A program made the translations under genes and the position numbers. Below the pieces are notes generated by a model that ran no database searches, was not told the DNA's origin, and saw nothing but the letters and a program-made list of their open reading frames with translations. Source: Brevibacterium sp. CBA3109 (GTDB lineage Bacteria; Actinomycetota; Actinomycetes; Actinomycetales; Brevibacteriaceae). From it: DNA of 64,000 nucleotides. Location: NCBI RefSeq assembly GCF_040256645.1, contig NZ_CP158281.1, positions 1,302,001 through 1,366,000 on the forward strand. The letters are read 5' to 3'. Positions 8,327 through 17,213 of the stretch are shown here, piece by piece; position 1 is the stretch's first letter, and each line of letters opens with the position of its first letter.

Positions 8327-8992
8327 TCAGGCGGCGTCGACGCTGATGGTGGGGACGTCGTCGGGGACGTTCACCTGGGCGCCGGTCTTCTCCTTGACTT
8401 CTTCGACGGTGACACCGGGAGCCAGTTCGACGAGGGTGAAGGAGTCCCCGGAGACGTCGAGGACGGCGATATCGGTGATGATGCGGCTGACGACGCCCTT
8501 GCCGGTCAGTGGCAGCTCACAGCTGGACAGGAGTTTGTGTGAGCCGTCCTTGGCGACATGGTCCATGATGACGATGACGCGCTGCGCTCCGTGGACCAGG
8601 TCCATGGCACCGCCCATTCCCTTGACCATCTTGCCGGGAATCATCCAGTTCGCGATGTCGCCGTTCGTGGCGACCTGCATGGCGCCGAGGATCGCAGCAT
8701 TGACCTTGCCGCCGCGGATCATGCCGAAGCTGGCGGCAGAATCGAAGTAGGAAGCACCGGGGAGCATCGTGACGATCTCCTTGCCGGCGTTGATGAGATC
8801 AGGGTCGATCTCGTCCTCGGTGGGGTAGGGGCCGACGCCGAGGAGACCGTTCTCCGACTGCAGGACGAGGTCGACCCCCTCGGGCAGGTAGTTGGGCACG
8901 AGTGTCGGCATTCCGATGCCCAGGTTGACGTAGCTGCCGTCTTCGAGCTCGAGGGCTGCGCGGGCCGCCATCTGGTTTCTTGTCAATGACAT
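8327..8992 (-). CDS. 3-oxoacid CoA-transferase, subunit B
   Basis: Beta subunit of a class I CoA-transferase that moves CoA between succinyl-CoA or acetyl-CoA and a 3-oxoacid such as acetoacetate or 3-oxoadipate. The 221-residue protein carries 'SENGLLG', whose Glu forms the covalent CoA thioester intermediate in this family, and '[14 protein letters not shown]', typical of the B subunit. Length is standard. It follows the A subunit by 12 bases in an operon. Acceptor specificity (ScoB, AtoA or PcaJ) cannot be decided from sequence alone. Confidence 0.93.
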   Translation of the reverse strand: MSLTRNQMAARAALELEDGSYVNLGIGMPTLVPNYLPEGVDLVLQSENGLLGVGPYPTEDEIDPDLINAGKEIVTMLPGASYFDSAASFGMIRGGKVNAAILGAMQVATNGDIANWMIPGKMVKGMGGAMDLVHGAQRVIVIMDHVAKDGSHKLLSSCELPLTGKGVVSRIITDIAVLDVSGDSFTLVELAPGVTVEEVKEKTGAQVNVPDDVPTISVDAA

Positions 8993-9004
8993 ATCTGGTT
9001 CTCC

Positions 9005-9793
9005 TCAGCCCTTGTCAACAGTTGGATCTGTGCGAACGGTGCGTTTTTCGATGGGTTTGTCCGCCACCTGTTCCGCAGTCAGCTCGACGACGCGGTGGAC
9101 GAAGATGCCGGGAACGTGGACGTCATCGGGATCGATCTCTCCGGGCTCGACGAGCTTCTCGACCTCGGCGATGGTGATCCGGGCCGACTGTGCGGCCGGG
9201 GGATTGAAGTTCCTGGCCGAAGAGTTGAAGACGAGGTTGCCGTGGCGGTCTCCGACAGCGGCGCGGACGAGCGCGTAGTCGGGTGCCAGTGACTCTTCGA
9301 GGACGTATTCCTTCTCTTCGCCGAAGGTGTCGAAGACGCGTGTGTCTTTGGCCGGTGATTCCTTGACGACGTTGCCTTGCGCGTCGTACTTCCACGGCAT
9401 CCCGCCGTCTGCGACCTGGGTGCCGGCACCGGTGATCGTGTAGAACGCGGGGATTCCGGCTCCACCGGCGCGCAGCTTCTCGGCGAGGGTTCCCTGCGGG
9501 GTCAGCTCGACCTCGAGTTCGCCGGAGAGGTACTGGCGAGCGAATTCCTTGTTCTCGCCGACGTAGGAGGCGATGATGCGGCGGAGGCGGTGATCAGCGA
9601 GCAGCAGGCCCAAGCCCCGCCCGTCGACTCCGGCGTTGTTCGAGATCACCTCGAGGTCCTTGGCACCCTGGTCCTTGATCGCTCGGATCAGGAACTCAGG
9701 CACGCCGACGACACCGAAACCGCCTACGGCGATCGATGATCCATCTGCAATATCGGCTACCGCTGCAGCGGGGGTATCAACTACTTTGTCCAT
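9005..9793 (-). CDS. 3-oxoacid CoA-transferase, subunit A
   Basis: Alpha subunit of the heteromeric CoA-transferase. The 262-residue chain shows the glycine-rich CoA-binding start 'GGFGVVGVPEFLI', then 'ISNNAGVDGRGLGLLL' and 'YVGENKEF', all expected for subunit A. It is transcribed with the B subunit just downstream and begins 13 bases inside the end of the TIGR03089 gene, so the three genes are probably co-transcribed. Physiologically it would activate or use ketone-body-like acids. The acyl-CoA dehydrogenase at the window start is a possible metabolic companion, but they are not in one operon. Confidence 0.93.
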   Translation of the reverse strand: MDKVVDTPAAAVADIADGSSIAVGGFGVVGVPEFLIRAIKDQGAKDLEVISNNAGVDGRGLGLLLADHRLRRIIASYVGENKEFARQYLSGELEVELTPQGTLAEKLRAGGAGIPAFYTITGAGTQVADGGMPWKYDAQGNVVKESPAKDTRVFDTFGEEKEYVLEESLAPDYALVRAAVGDRHGNLVFNSSARNFNPPAAQSARITIAEVEKLVEPGEIDPDDVHVPGIFVHRVVELTAEQVADKPIEKRTVRTDPTVDKG

Positions 9794-10485
9794 GATCCCA
9801 GTCTGCCACGGACCTCGCCGAGGCTGCTCGCCAGGTCCGTCATGCCACCATCGTCCATCCCGTTGGCCAGCAGAGACTCACCCCCGCGAAGAAGGTGGCA
9901 CAGGAACGTCGCCCACTCCTCGGGGCGGGGTGTCGAGTTCGAGACGAGGATGCCTGAGCTGGAGTCGTTCGGAGACTCGGTCCATTGGATCTCTTGGTCA
10001 CCGACGAGGAGAGTCCCGGTGGACTGGAGGCGCCGAGGTGTCACGTCCGGGTAGGCGCGGATCGCCGAGTTGACGTCGATGAAGTCCTCATCGATCGGTG
10101 TGCTCAGAGCCAGGGCGGGTGGGTTGTAGACGAAGATCTCCTCTGCCGCGGTGAGGCTTTCATCGTCCTCGTGGCCCAGTGGCACGAACGCGTGGAAGTC
10201 GGCATCCGGTGCTGCCGATCCGCTGGCCTGAGCGTCCGTGCCGAGGACGACACGACCGTCGGCGAGGAGGACGCTGAGAATCGCGACGAGTTCCCGCCAG
10301 TGCAGTCCAGCAGGCATCGGCACGAAGAGTGTGAAATCAGGGCCGAGATCGTAGTCTCCGAAGAGGCCAACGCCCTTGTTCACCCAGTTCGCCACGACCG
10401 GACCGGTGAGGTCGAGTCGGTCGAAGTCTGGGCCGCGCCAGAAGAGGACGGGTCCGCCTGTGCGGCTGATGATGGAAAGATCCAC
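9781..10485 (-). CDS. TIGR03089 family protein
   Basis: Conserved actinobacterial protein of unknown function, 234 residues, recognised by overall pattern ('GPVVANWVNKG', 'GLHWRELVAIL', 'LSTPIDEDFIDVNSAIRAYPD') and by its position near LCP, CofE/FbiB and whiB2 genes, as remembered for mycobacteria. The family resembles fragments of AMP-binding (adenylate-forming) proteins, but no complete ATP-binding motif is visible here. Its 3' end overlaps the CoA-transferase A-subunit start by 13 bases. It starts ~36 bases after the CofE-like stop, so all four minus-strand genes may form one transcript. Confidence 0.8.
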   Translation of the reverse strand: MDLSIISRTGGPVLFWRGPDFDRLDLTGPVVANWVNKGVGLFGDYDLGPDFTLFVPMPAGLHWRELVAILSVLLADGRVVLGTDAQASGSAAPDADFHAFVPLGHEDDESLTAAEEIFVYNPPALALSTPIDEDFIDVNSAIRAYPDVTPRRLQSTGTLLVGDQEIQWTESPNDSSSGILVSNSTPRPEEWATFLCHLLRGGESLLANGMDDGGMTDLASSLGEVRGRLGSWTK

Positions 10486-10521
10486 GAGGGATGACCTGCT
10501 TTCTCAATGGTTGTGAGGCGT

Positions 10522-11652
10522 TCAGTGGGACAGAAGCCCGATGTTGATGCGGACCCCGCGGGGGAATGCTCCGAGCTCTCCGTCGGCCCACTCCCATTTC
10601 GTGGTCGCGCTGAGATCCTCGGCGAAGAGTGCAGTGTGCATGCGCTCGACGAGAGAGCCGAGGCCGACCATCGCCTCCAGGAGGGGAGGGCCACCGGCTT
10701 GCGGCGTTGCGGGTGAGTCGGAGGGCCCCATCGTGATCCGGGATCCGGACCCTTCGATGCGCATTCGCCAAGCAGCCTGCCCGGGGGTGCGTGAGGCTCC
10801 GGCGCGGACGACCCGGATGGCGCGGGAGACGCGTTCGAGGATGTCGTCGCTGTTGTCACCGGCAGCGGCACGGCCCGGCAACTCGGTGACGCCGAGTCCC
10901 CTGTGGATTGCTTCGACATGGCCGTAGCGGAACCAATCCTCACCGAGGTCGCGGCTCAGAGCCTTTGCCCCGGCTCGGCCGTTGTCCAGGTATCCGCCGG
11001 CACCTCGAACGAGTGCCATGGGCAGACCTCGTGATGATCCCTTGACCAGATCGGCTGCGGCGGCGATCTCATCGGCCACCGCGCGGACAGTCACCGATTG
11101 CACGCGGCCATCGTCGTCAGGTTTGCCGCGCTGATCGTCGAGGCCGGAGAAGCCGGAGAGACCGAGCGCGAAGTCACCGACGCCGATCCTCCAAGGCCGC
11201 GAGATGGTGTCGGAGATGACGACCCCGATCCGCACGGAGAAGGACTCTTCGACCCGAAGGCGCAGCTTCTCAGCCGAATCATCGCTGTCATGAGGGTGGA
11301 GGACGACGGCGCCGCTCGAATTCGACTGGTCGAGTCCGGCCGCCGCCTGCACGGTGCCTGAATGGGTGCGCACGATCTGGACGGTCGACCCGGAGGCATA
11401 AGTCCGTTCGGCAACGAGGTGGTTCGAGCACTCCTTGACGAGGTCCTCGAACTCCGCCCGATCATTCACGCTGCGCAGGCGTCCGTCAGCTTTGGACACT
11501 ACTTTCGACGCGATGACGAGGATGTCGCCGTCCTTGAGGTCGATCCGATTTCGGCGCAAGGAGTTGACAAGTATCGCTGTCAGATCGGAACCGGGCGCGA
11601 TGTCCTCTTCGACGGGCGGCGCATAGACGGTGAGCAGTCGGTCATTCATCAT
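10522..11652 (-). CDS. coenzyme F420-0:L-glutamate ligase-like protein (CofE / FbiB N-terminal domain)
   Basis: CofE-type enzymes add gamma-linked glutamates to F420-0 using GTP. Residues ~1-250 fit the family: 'DGDILVIASKVVSKADGR', 'VRTHSGTVQAAAGLDQSN', 'ISDTISRPWRIGVGDFALG' (metal and GTP-binding regions). The remaining ~120 residues have no recognised domain and do not look like the nitroreductase-fold domain of mycobacterial FbiB. The position divergent from whiB2 is the same as fbiB in mycobacteria, but the usual neighbour fbiA is absent here. Either the other F420 genes are elsewhere, or this protein has a different role. The start is uncertain, with no strong ribosome-binding site. Confidence 0.82.
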   Translation of the reverse strand: MMNDRLLTVYAPPVEEDIAPGSDLTAILVNSLRRNRIDLKDGDILVIASKVVSKADGRLRSVNDRAEFEDLVKECSNHLVAERTYASGSTVQIVRTHSGTVQAAAGLDQSNSSGAVVLHPHDSDDSAEKLRLRVEESFSVRIGVVISDTISRPWRIGVGDFALGLSGFSGLDDQRGKPDDDGRVQSVTVRAVADEIAAAADLVKGSSRGLPMALVRGAGGYLDNGRAGAKALSRDLGEDWFRYGHVEAIHRGLGVTELPGRAAAGDNSDDILERVSRAIRVVRAGASRTPGQAAWRMRIEGSGSRITMGPSDSPATPQAGGPPLLEAMVGLGSLVERMHTALFAEDLSATTKWEWADGELGAFPRGVRINIGLLSH

Positions 11653-11922
11653 CGCGTCCGTATCGTCGTCGGGCAGCCTCGGCGCCCGAGTTCAGTGGGC
11701 AGATGCGGGGATCGGGCGACGATCGCGAGTGATTCGACTCTCATGCCTCCATAATCCCACCGACGGCAAATGTTTTCGAAATTCTCCAGATTTGATCAGG
11801 TGGGCACCACAGGTTGTGTCAACGCCAGACAGTGGTCGCTATATGTGGTGTTCCTGGCGCGTGTGTATGTGAAGGTGTGTTCGAATAACCCGCAAGTGTC
11901 CCCCTCAATACTCCACGAGGGC
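11653..11922. other. divergent intergenic region between CofE-like and whiB2-like genes
   Basis: First part of a 494-base gap. It should hold the promoter of the minus-strand CofE-like operon, but I could not place it. No small coding gene is convincing. Confidence 0.4.
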
Positions 11923-11952
11923 TTGACGAGGCGGTAATGACACGCGTGTAAT
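11923..11952 (+). promoter_or_regulatory. predicted sigma-A-type promoter of the whiB2-like gene
   Basis: TTGACG (11923-11928), an 18-base spacer and TGTAAT (11947-11952). Transcription from here would give a leader of about 190 bases before the chosen start at 12147. The spacer and -10 region also contain GGTAAT and GTGTAAT, resembling half-sites for MtrA-type regulators (weak). Confidence 0.5.
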
Positions 11953-11981
11953 TTAGACTTAACAGGGGAACGCACTTAGCA

Positions 11982-12055
11982 CGAATCCTCGGATTCGAGC
12001 ATCCACCACGCTGATGCCGTCAGCACGAGCTTCACCTCCGGAACCATCCGGGGAG
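11982..12055 (+). promoter_or_regulatory. structured 5' leader of the whiB2-like gene (three hairpins)
   Basis: Three successive inverted repeats: CGAATCC/GGATTCG with a 2-base loop (11982-11997), GCTGA/TCAGC (12010-12024), and CTCCGG/CCGGGGAG (12036-12055). They lie in the predicted untranslated leader, so they could act on mRNA stability or translation. There is no T tract, so they are not obvious terminators. Confidence 0.4.
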
Positions 12056-12146
12056 TCGGTCGCACCCAGACCATTTCACTCCTCGAACGGTACCGGAACA
12101 GGAGCTCGCAGTGGTAGGTGAGCTGAGCGTGAGAAAGGGGAAAACC

Positions 12147-12590
12147 GTGCAAAGCGCACAGAGCAAAAGGCAGGAGAGGGAAGACTTCTCCACAGTCGTG
12201 CCCGGAGTCACTTCACGAAGTGCCGAAGACTGGTTCGTCGAACCAGGGGCGCGTACACCGGATACTCTGCCTGATCCATTGGCGATCGATCCGAACGATC
12301 TGACACCGCTGCCCACGGACAACTCCGCCGTATCGCCGCTCTCACTGCTCTTCGGGGCGGCAGAGGACGGCGAACTTTCCTGGCAGGACCAAGCGCTGTG
12401 CGCTCAGACCGACCCCGAGGCGTTCTTCCCTGAGAAGGGCGGATCGACTCGTGAGGCCAAACGTGTCTGTGCCTCGTGCGACGTCCGCTCGGACTGCCTC
12501 GAATACGCGCTGGCCAATGACGAGCGCTTCGGAATCTGGGGTGGCATGTCTGAACGTGAACGCCGTCGACTCAAGAAACAGGTCGTGTGA
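12147..12590 (+). CDS. WhiB-family transcription factor, WhiB2/WhmD-like
   Basis: WhiB proteins bind a [4Fe-4S] cluster through four cysteines and act with the primary sigma factor; WhiB2/WhmD homologues control septation and cell division. The C-terminal ~80 residues hold the domain: 'ALCAQTDPEAFFP', 'VCASCDVRSDCLEYAL' (C plus CxxCx5C) and the 'GIWGGMS' turn, followed by a basic tail 'RERRRLKK'. Start GTG 12147 is chosen because AAAGGGG lies six bases upstream; an in-frame GTG at 12111 would add 12 residues. The N-terminal ~65 residues are polar and not conserved. The stop overlaps the GTG start of the glycosyltransferase, implying translational coupling. Confidence 0.9.
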   Translation: MQSAQSKRQEREDFSTVVPGVTSRSAEDWFVEPGARTPDTLPDPLAIDPNDLTPLPTDNSAVSPLSLLFGAAEDGELSWQDQALCAQTDPEAFFPEKGGSTREAKRVCASCDVRSDCLEYALANDERFGIWGGMSERERRRLKKQVV

Positions 12591-15500
12591 AATCTGCCGT
12601 CACCGTTGTCGTCGCCTCAGGCGACGACAACAGCAGGATGGAGCTCGAAACAGCTCTGAGTACGACCTACCCCGGGATTCCGATCGTGGATCTCGGGGGT
12701 CTTGCCGTTAGGGAGGCCCTTGCCCTCCCTGCTGTTGCCGACAGCACCTATCTGTGGTTCCTCACCGCAGACTCGCGTCCAGAGTCCGACTGCCTCGGAG
12801 AACTGCTCGACGCCATCGGTGCGACCGAATCGATCGCTGCTGTGGGCCCCAAGATCATGCACACAGACCACATCGTCTCCGCTGGTGTCACCACCACCTC
12901 GGCGGGGGCCAGGGTCAACCCGGTGGCGGAGGGAGAAATCGATCAGGGGCAGCGTGACGGCCAGTCGGAGGCGCTGGGCCTCGACCTGCCCGGCATGCTC
13001 ATCTCCACCTCTGAGCTCGAGAGGATCGGAGCTCCGTCCCGTGTACTCGGCGTGGCCTATCGTGGCCTCGAATACTCGCGTCGACTGCGCGATCTCGGCC
13101 GTCGGGTCGTCGTCGCCCCACGTGCCAGACTCACGGTGTCCGCAACCTCGGCCGCCCAGCTGGGGTCCTCACCGCTGCCACCGCGCTCGAAGTCTCAGAT
13201 CCGGAGCGAACAGCGCTACCGACTCAGCCTCGCCAGCCCCGGATTCGGCGGCATCTTCTGCCTCCTCATCCTCACCCAGCTCAAGAACACCCTGGCGGGT
13301 CTGCTGTCGAACAACGTCCGCGCCGCTTCCTGGTATTTCTCCGCGCTGCTCGGGCTCGTCGCCGACGCCCGCACCACCTCGCATCTGAGACGGTCCAACG
13401 CCCGTCGCAGCCGTCTGGCGAAACGCACCACCGACTCCCATGTGGCCGCGCTCTACGCGGACCCGGACGAACTCGCCGTCCAGCGCCGGAGCATGAATTC
13501 CGCCGAGGAAGCCCGGCAGACCCAGGCCGGCTCGGCAGCCGGCACAGGCCCGGAGCACATCGACGAAACCGAGCTCAACCCTGTAGGTGACACGGAAGAG
13601 GCCATCGACTCGTTCTCACGCCTCGAGGTCACCGGAGGTTCGGGGCTCTTCCGCAATCCCCTGACCTACCTCCTCCTCGCGGCCGCGGCGCTGAGCGGCT
13701 TCGCCTCGTTCCGCCTCTTCGGTCCCGGCCACGTTGTCGGCGGTGGGCTGGGTTCCACCGACGTGACTCTGGGCGATCTCGTCGGCCGTCTGCTCAGCCC
13801 TCACCTCGACGTCTCCACTGGGGCCGCGGCTGTCGCCGACCCCTACCAGTTAGTCCTCGCAGCCTTCAGTGTTCCGTTCCTGGGTGACGTCGACATCATG
13901 GTCCGCACCTTGATTCTCCTCGCCCCGATCCTTGCCGTCATCGCCGCCTACAGCGCGGCGGGTGCGATCGTGAAACGGAAATGGGTGCGCGGATTCGCCG
14001 GTCTGCTGTGGATCGCCGCTCCACTCTTCGTCACCGCGCTCTCGGCCGGCCGCCTCGGTGTGATCTTCGTCTGGATTGCGGCACCGCTCTTCGTCATCGC
14101 CCTGCGTCGCAGCCTGCGCACCGGGTCGATCGCCGCTGCCGCGAGTGCGGGACTCCTGCTGTTCCTGATGATCGCGGGCGTGCCGCTGATGCTGCCACTG
14201 GGCATCATCCTCACTGTCGTGCTGCTGTGTACCGGTTGCGGTCTGCGTCACCTGTGGCTGCTGGCCCCGACCCTGTTCCTGGCCTGGCCATGGCTGGTCG
14301 CGCTCGTGAGCGACCCGGGTGCGGTCTTCGTCATGCCCGGCCAGACCTTGGCCCCACCTGCTCCTCCGACCTACCTTCTTGCGGTCGGCTTCCCCTCGCA
14401 GATCGACATGAGCTGGCTGGCAGACCTGCTGTCCGCCGTCGGCGTCAGCGGCGTCAGTCCCGGGATCCTGCAGCTGTGGGCCCCGATCCTGGTGCTGCCG
14501 ATGCTCATCCTCGGGTTCCTCACGCTCATCGAAGCTCACCTCCAACTCTCCCGCCTGGTGTGGGCCGTGGGCCTCTACCTCGCCGGTCTGCTCTTGGCCA
14601 CAGTCCAGGTCCTCATCCCGGCCCAAACCGGCCCCTTCCACCTCATCGGCTCCTATCCTGCCGCAGGCCTGACCCTGCTCAGCCTCGGCGCGATCATGCT
14701 GCTCACGCTCGGTGCACAGACCACGACGACGCGATCGACGAACTCCCGCCGACTGCCCATGCGCGGTCTGTCCGGGCTCGTGGTCATCGCGGCCGTCGGC
14801 CTCATCGTCGTCAGCGCCGGAGGCAGCACCGCCTCGGCGGACATCGTCACCACCCAGGAACACGGCACCGTCCCGGCATTGGCCGCCGACCGTGCCGCTG
14901 GTGACACCCAGGCACGCACCCTGCGACTCGATGTCCTCGACGGCGAGGTCCGCGCCCGACTGCTCTCATCCGCCGACGGAACCGTCATCGGCACCTCGAC
15001 CATCCAGTCGGCAAAGGCGGTCGGTGGCTGGCCGTGGGAGCGCAGACCCCTGCCCATCAGCGAAGACCAGACACTCATCGCGCAGGCCGCTGCAGCGCTT
15101 TCGGGCGATGACGCCGGAGATGTCCGATCCATTCTGGGTCAGCTGGGCGTGGATTTCGTCCTCGTCGACTCGGGTGCGAAGAACCTGGCGAATTCGGTGG
15201 CCGCCGCCGATGGAGTGGTCCAGGTCGGACCGACCGAATCGGGCGGACTGTGGCGGGTCGACACCCCCTACAGCGGCCGGTTCCTCATCCGAGAACCCGA
15301 CGGTTCGATGAGCACCGCACCGATGCACGGCAGCATCGCCGAGGTGGCCCCCGGTGACGATGGCCGCACCCTGATCGTGTCCGACAGCTCAGACAACATC
15401 ACCGCCAGCATCGAAGGCAAGGACCTGCCGCAGCCGGAGAAGTCCGCGATCGGTTGGGCCTCCGAATTCTCACTGCCCGCCGCAGGCGGAGGAGTTGATC

Positions 15501-15736
15501 TCACCTACGGTTCGGCGCTCTATGCCCCGGGCATCATCGTCGGCTGGATCCTCGGCCTCCTCACCATCATCGTTGCGATCCCCTTCGGATCTCAGCGCCA
15601 GACCCTGGCCTGGTCACGAACAACTCGTGCGAAAACCAAGCGACCTACTGGTGCGAAAACCAAGCGACCGACTGGTGTGAGATCCAAGCGGAAGTCCGGC
15701 CGAACAACCGAGCATCCTGTGGAGGCGAAGCCATGA
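12587..15736 (+). CDS. large membrane glycosyltransferase (GT2-like N-terminal domain)
   Basis: A 1049-residue protein. Residues ~1-200 form a GT-A-like domain with the layout of actinobacterial family-2 transferases ('FLTADSRPESD' where an acidic DDS-type motif usually stands, 'AVGPKIM', then 'EIDQGQRD'). Residues ~340-740 contain about ten hydrophobic segments. A soluble, probably extracytoplasmic region (~750-985) is followed by a last membrane helix and a basic cytoplasmic tail with two 'AKTKRPTG' repeats. It is coupled to whiB2 upstream (GTG overlapping TGA) and to the DUF5719 gene downstream (ATGA). Likely acts in envelope polysaccharide synthesis; substrate unknown. The loss of a clear DxD acid motif makes catalysis by the N-terminal domain uncertain. 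Confidence 0.8.
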   Translation: MKSAVTVVVASGDDNSRMELETALSTTYPGIPIVDLGGLAVREALALPAVADSTYLWFLTADSRPESDCLGELLDAIGATESIAAVGPKIMHTDHIVSAGVTTTSAGARVNPVAEGEIDQGQRDGQSEALGLDLPGMLISTSELERIGAPSRVLGVAYRGLEYSRRLRDLGRRVVVAPRARLTVSATSAAQLGSSPLPPRSKSQIRSEQRYRLSLASPGFGGIFCLLILTQLKNTLAGLLSNNVRAASWYFSALLGLVADARTTSHLRRSNARRSRLAKRTTDSHVAALYADPDELAVQRRSMNSAEEARQTQAGSAAGTGPEHIDETELNPVGDTEEAIDSFSRLEVTGGSGLFRNPLTYLLLAAAALSGFASFRLFGPGHVVGGGLGSTDVTLGDLVGRLLSPHLDVSTGAAAVADPYQLVLAAFSVPFLGDVDIMVRTLILLAPILAVIAAYSAAGAIVKRKWVRGFAGLLWIAAPLFVTALSAGRLGVIFVWIAAPLFVIALRRSLRTGSIAAAASAGLLLFLMIAGVPLMLPLGIILTVVLLCTGCGLRHLWLLAPTLFLAWPWLVALVSDPGAVFVMPGQTLAPPAPPTYLLAVGFPSQIDMSWLADLLSAVGVSGVSPGILQLWAPILVLPMLILGFLTLIEAHLQLSRLVWAVGLYLAGLLLATVQVLIPAQTGPFHLIGSYPAAGLTLLSLGAIMLLTLGAQTTTTRSTNSRRLPMRGLSGLVVIAAVGLIVVSAGGSTASADIVTTQEHGTVPALAADRAAGDTQARTLRLDVLDGEVRARLLSSADGTVIGTSTIQSAKAVGGWPWERRPLPISEDQTLIAQAAAALSGDDAGDVRSILGQLGVDFVLVDSGAKNLANSVAAADGVVQVGPTESGGLWRVDTPYSGRFLIREPDGSMSTAPMHGSIAEVAPGDDGRTLIVSDSSDNITASIEGKDLPQPEKSAIGWASEFSLPAAGGGVDLTYGSALYAPGIIVGWILGLLTIIVAIPFGSQRQTLAWSRTTRAKTKRPTGAKTKRPTGVRSKRKSGRTTEHPVEAKP
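15627..15674 (+). repeat. two 24-bp tandem units encoding AKTKRPTG
   Basis: Bases 15627-15650 and 15651-15674 differ at one position and encode the basic repeat in the C-terminal tail of the membrane glycosyltransferase. A degenerate third copy follows (VRSKRKSG). Confidence 0.9.
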
Positions 15737-17190
15737 AACACATGCGCAGCATCGTGACCTTCGCGGCGATCGCCGTGCCTGGAGTGCTCGTAGCCACGAC
15801 CTCATTCCTGACCCCGCTGACACCGGGCACACTCGACCGCAGCCCCGAGCAGGTGAGAATGCCCACCGCCGACACCCGTGTGATCTGCCCCGGCCCACTT
15901 CTGACCGATGACGAGGCAGAGGGCACCGACACGGAGTTCGTCGACGATTCGAACGTGTCCACTCGTGCCGTCTCCGCCTCCGCACCGATCAGTGCCGCCG
16001 ACGGCTCGGTCTCCGCAGCCCGTCTGCAGGTTGCGGATCTGGGCGGGTCAGCAAACTTCGACAACCCCAGCTCCGACGGCTTCGTCTCCGGTGACGATCC
16101 GATCGACAAGACCAAACTCATCACCGGGTTCGCCCGTCCCGGGGCGCCGGCGCTGACGACCGGCGTGGAAACCGTTGAAGGCACATCGGGCGATCTCACC
16201 GGACTGGCGACCCTGACCTGCGGGTCAGCGGCGAGTAGCTTCCTGATTCTGGCTGGCTCCGGTGGCGCAGGATCGAACTCCCAGCTGCTGCTGAGCAATC
16301 CCGGCGACGTTCCCGTCCAAGCCGAGGTCACTCTCATGACACCATCCGGTCAGCGCGGGGAGCCGACAGAGGTGAGCATCAAAGCTGGGAAACAGCGAGC
16401 CATCCGACTGGCGGGTCTCGCCGCGGGAGCCGAGGCACTGGCCGTCGACGTCAAGGTCGACGGGGGAGTCGTGGCCGGCTCCCTCCAAGAGACCGTGCTC
16501 GACGGACTGACCCCCAAGGGCATCGACCTGGCCACCAGTGGAGCAGATTCCGCTTCGCAGCAGGTCGTCACCGGGCTCGACGGGAAGGACGCACGCCTGC
16601 GCGTGGCCAACCCGGGCGACGACCTGGCGGAGGTTTCTCTCAAGGCCTACGGACCTGACGGGGAGATCGACATACCCCGATCATCGATGACCGTGGTCGC
16701 ACACGGAGTCGCCGAGGCTGAGCTCGGCGATCTTGAAGCCACGAGCGTCGTCCTCGATTCGGACCAGAGCATTCAGGCCAGCGCATTCATCGGTCAGGAC
16801 GGAGAGAAGGGCAGTGCGGACTTCGGAAGCATCAACGCCACCGACACCCTCGCCGACTCTCAGATCATGGCCCTGCCTCGCACGGGCACCGGAAAATTGT
16901 ACCTTTCACCAGGGCAGGGGCAGGTGCAGGTGAGAGGCATGCGCGACGATGGATCGCTCACGCAGCCCCAGTCGATCGACCTCAACCCCACCGGCACCAC
17001 CGAATTCAGCCCTGCTGAGGTCTCCCCGGATGCAGTTCGCGCCATCGTCATCAGCGGCGAGAATGCCTCGGGATCCCAGTCCGACGGCGTCCACGCCAGC
17101 TATGTGGTCACCACGGACTCCGGGATCTCCGCAGTGCAGCCGGCTCCGGCGCCTGCCGGTGTGGCCTACCGCGACATCCGCCTCGGCTGA
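15733..17190 (+). CDS. DUF5719 family exported protein
   Basis: Conserved actinobacterial protein of unknown biochemical function, 485 residues. Residues ~5-28 form a signal peptide or anchor ('IVTFAAIAVPGVLVATTSF'); the rest is beta-rich and soluble, with repeated 'NPGD' turns ('LLLSNPGDVPVQAEVTLM', 'LRVANPGDDLAEVSLKAY') typical of the family. It starts within the stop of the giant glycosyltransferase (ATGA), so the two are translated together and probably form one envelope complex. No catalytic motif is visible. Confidence 0.85.
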   Translation: MKHMRSIVTFAAIAVPGVLVATTSFLTPLTPGTLDRSPEQVRMPTADTRVICPGPLLTDDEAEGTDTEFVDDSNVSTRAVSASAPISAADGSVSAARLQVADLGGSANFDNPSSDGFVSGDDPIDKTKLITGFARPGAPALTTGVETVEGTSGDLTGLATLTCGSAASSFLILAGSGGAGSNSQLLLSNPGDVPVQAEVTLMTPSGQRGEPTEVSIKAGKQRAIRLAGLAAGAEALAVDVKVDGGVVAGSLQETVLDGLTPKGIDLATSGADSASQQVVTGLDGKDARLRVANPGDDLAEVSLKAYGPDGEIDIPRSSMTVVAHGVAEAELGDLEATSVVLDSDQSIQASAFIGQDGEKGSADFGSINATDTLADSQIMALPRTGTGKLYLSPGQGQVQVRGMRDDGSLTQPQSIDLNPTGTTEFSPAEVSPDAVRAIVISGENASGSQSDGVHASYVVTTDSGISAVQPAPAPAGVAYRDIRLG

Positions 17191-17213
17191 CGATCGTGAG
17201 AGCGGAGTCGCAT

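Noticed and set aside
8166-8750. Plus-strand open frame of 194 codons overlapping the CoA-transferase subunit B
   Set aside because: Antisense to a well-conserved gene; no ribosome-binding site and no protein similarity recognised.
13850-14863. Minus-strand open frame of 337 codons in the glycosyltransferase gene
   Set aside because: Composition is Asp/Glu/Arg/Gly-rich and non-globular; antisense artefact of GC-rich codon use.
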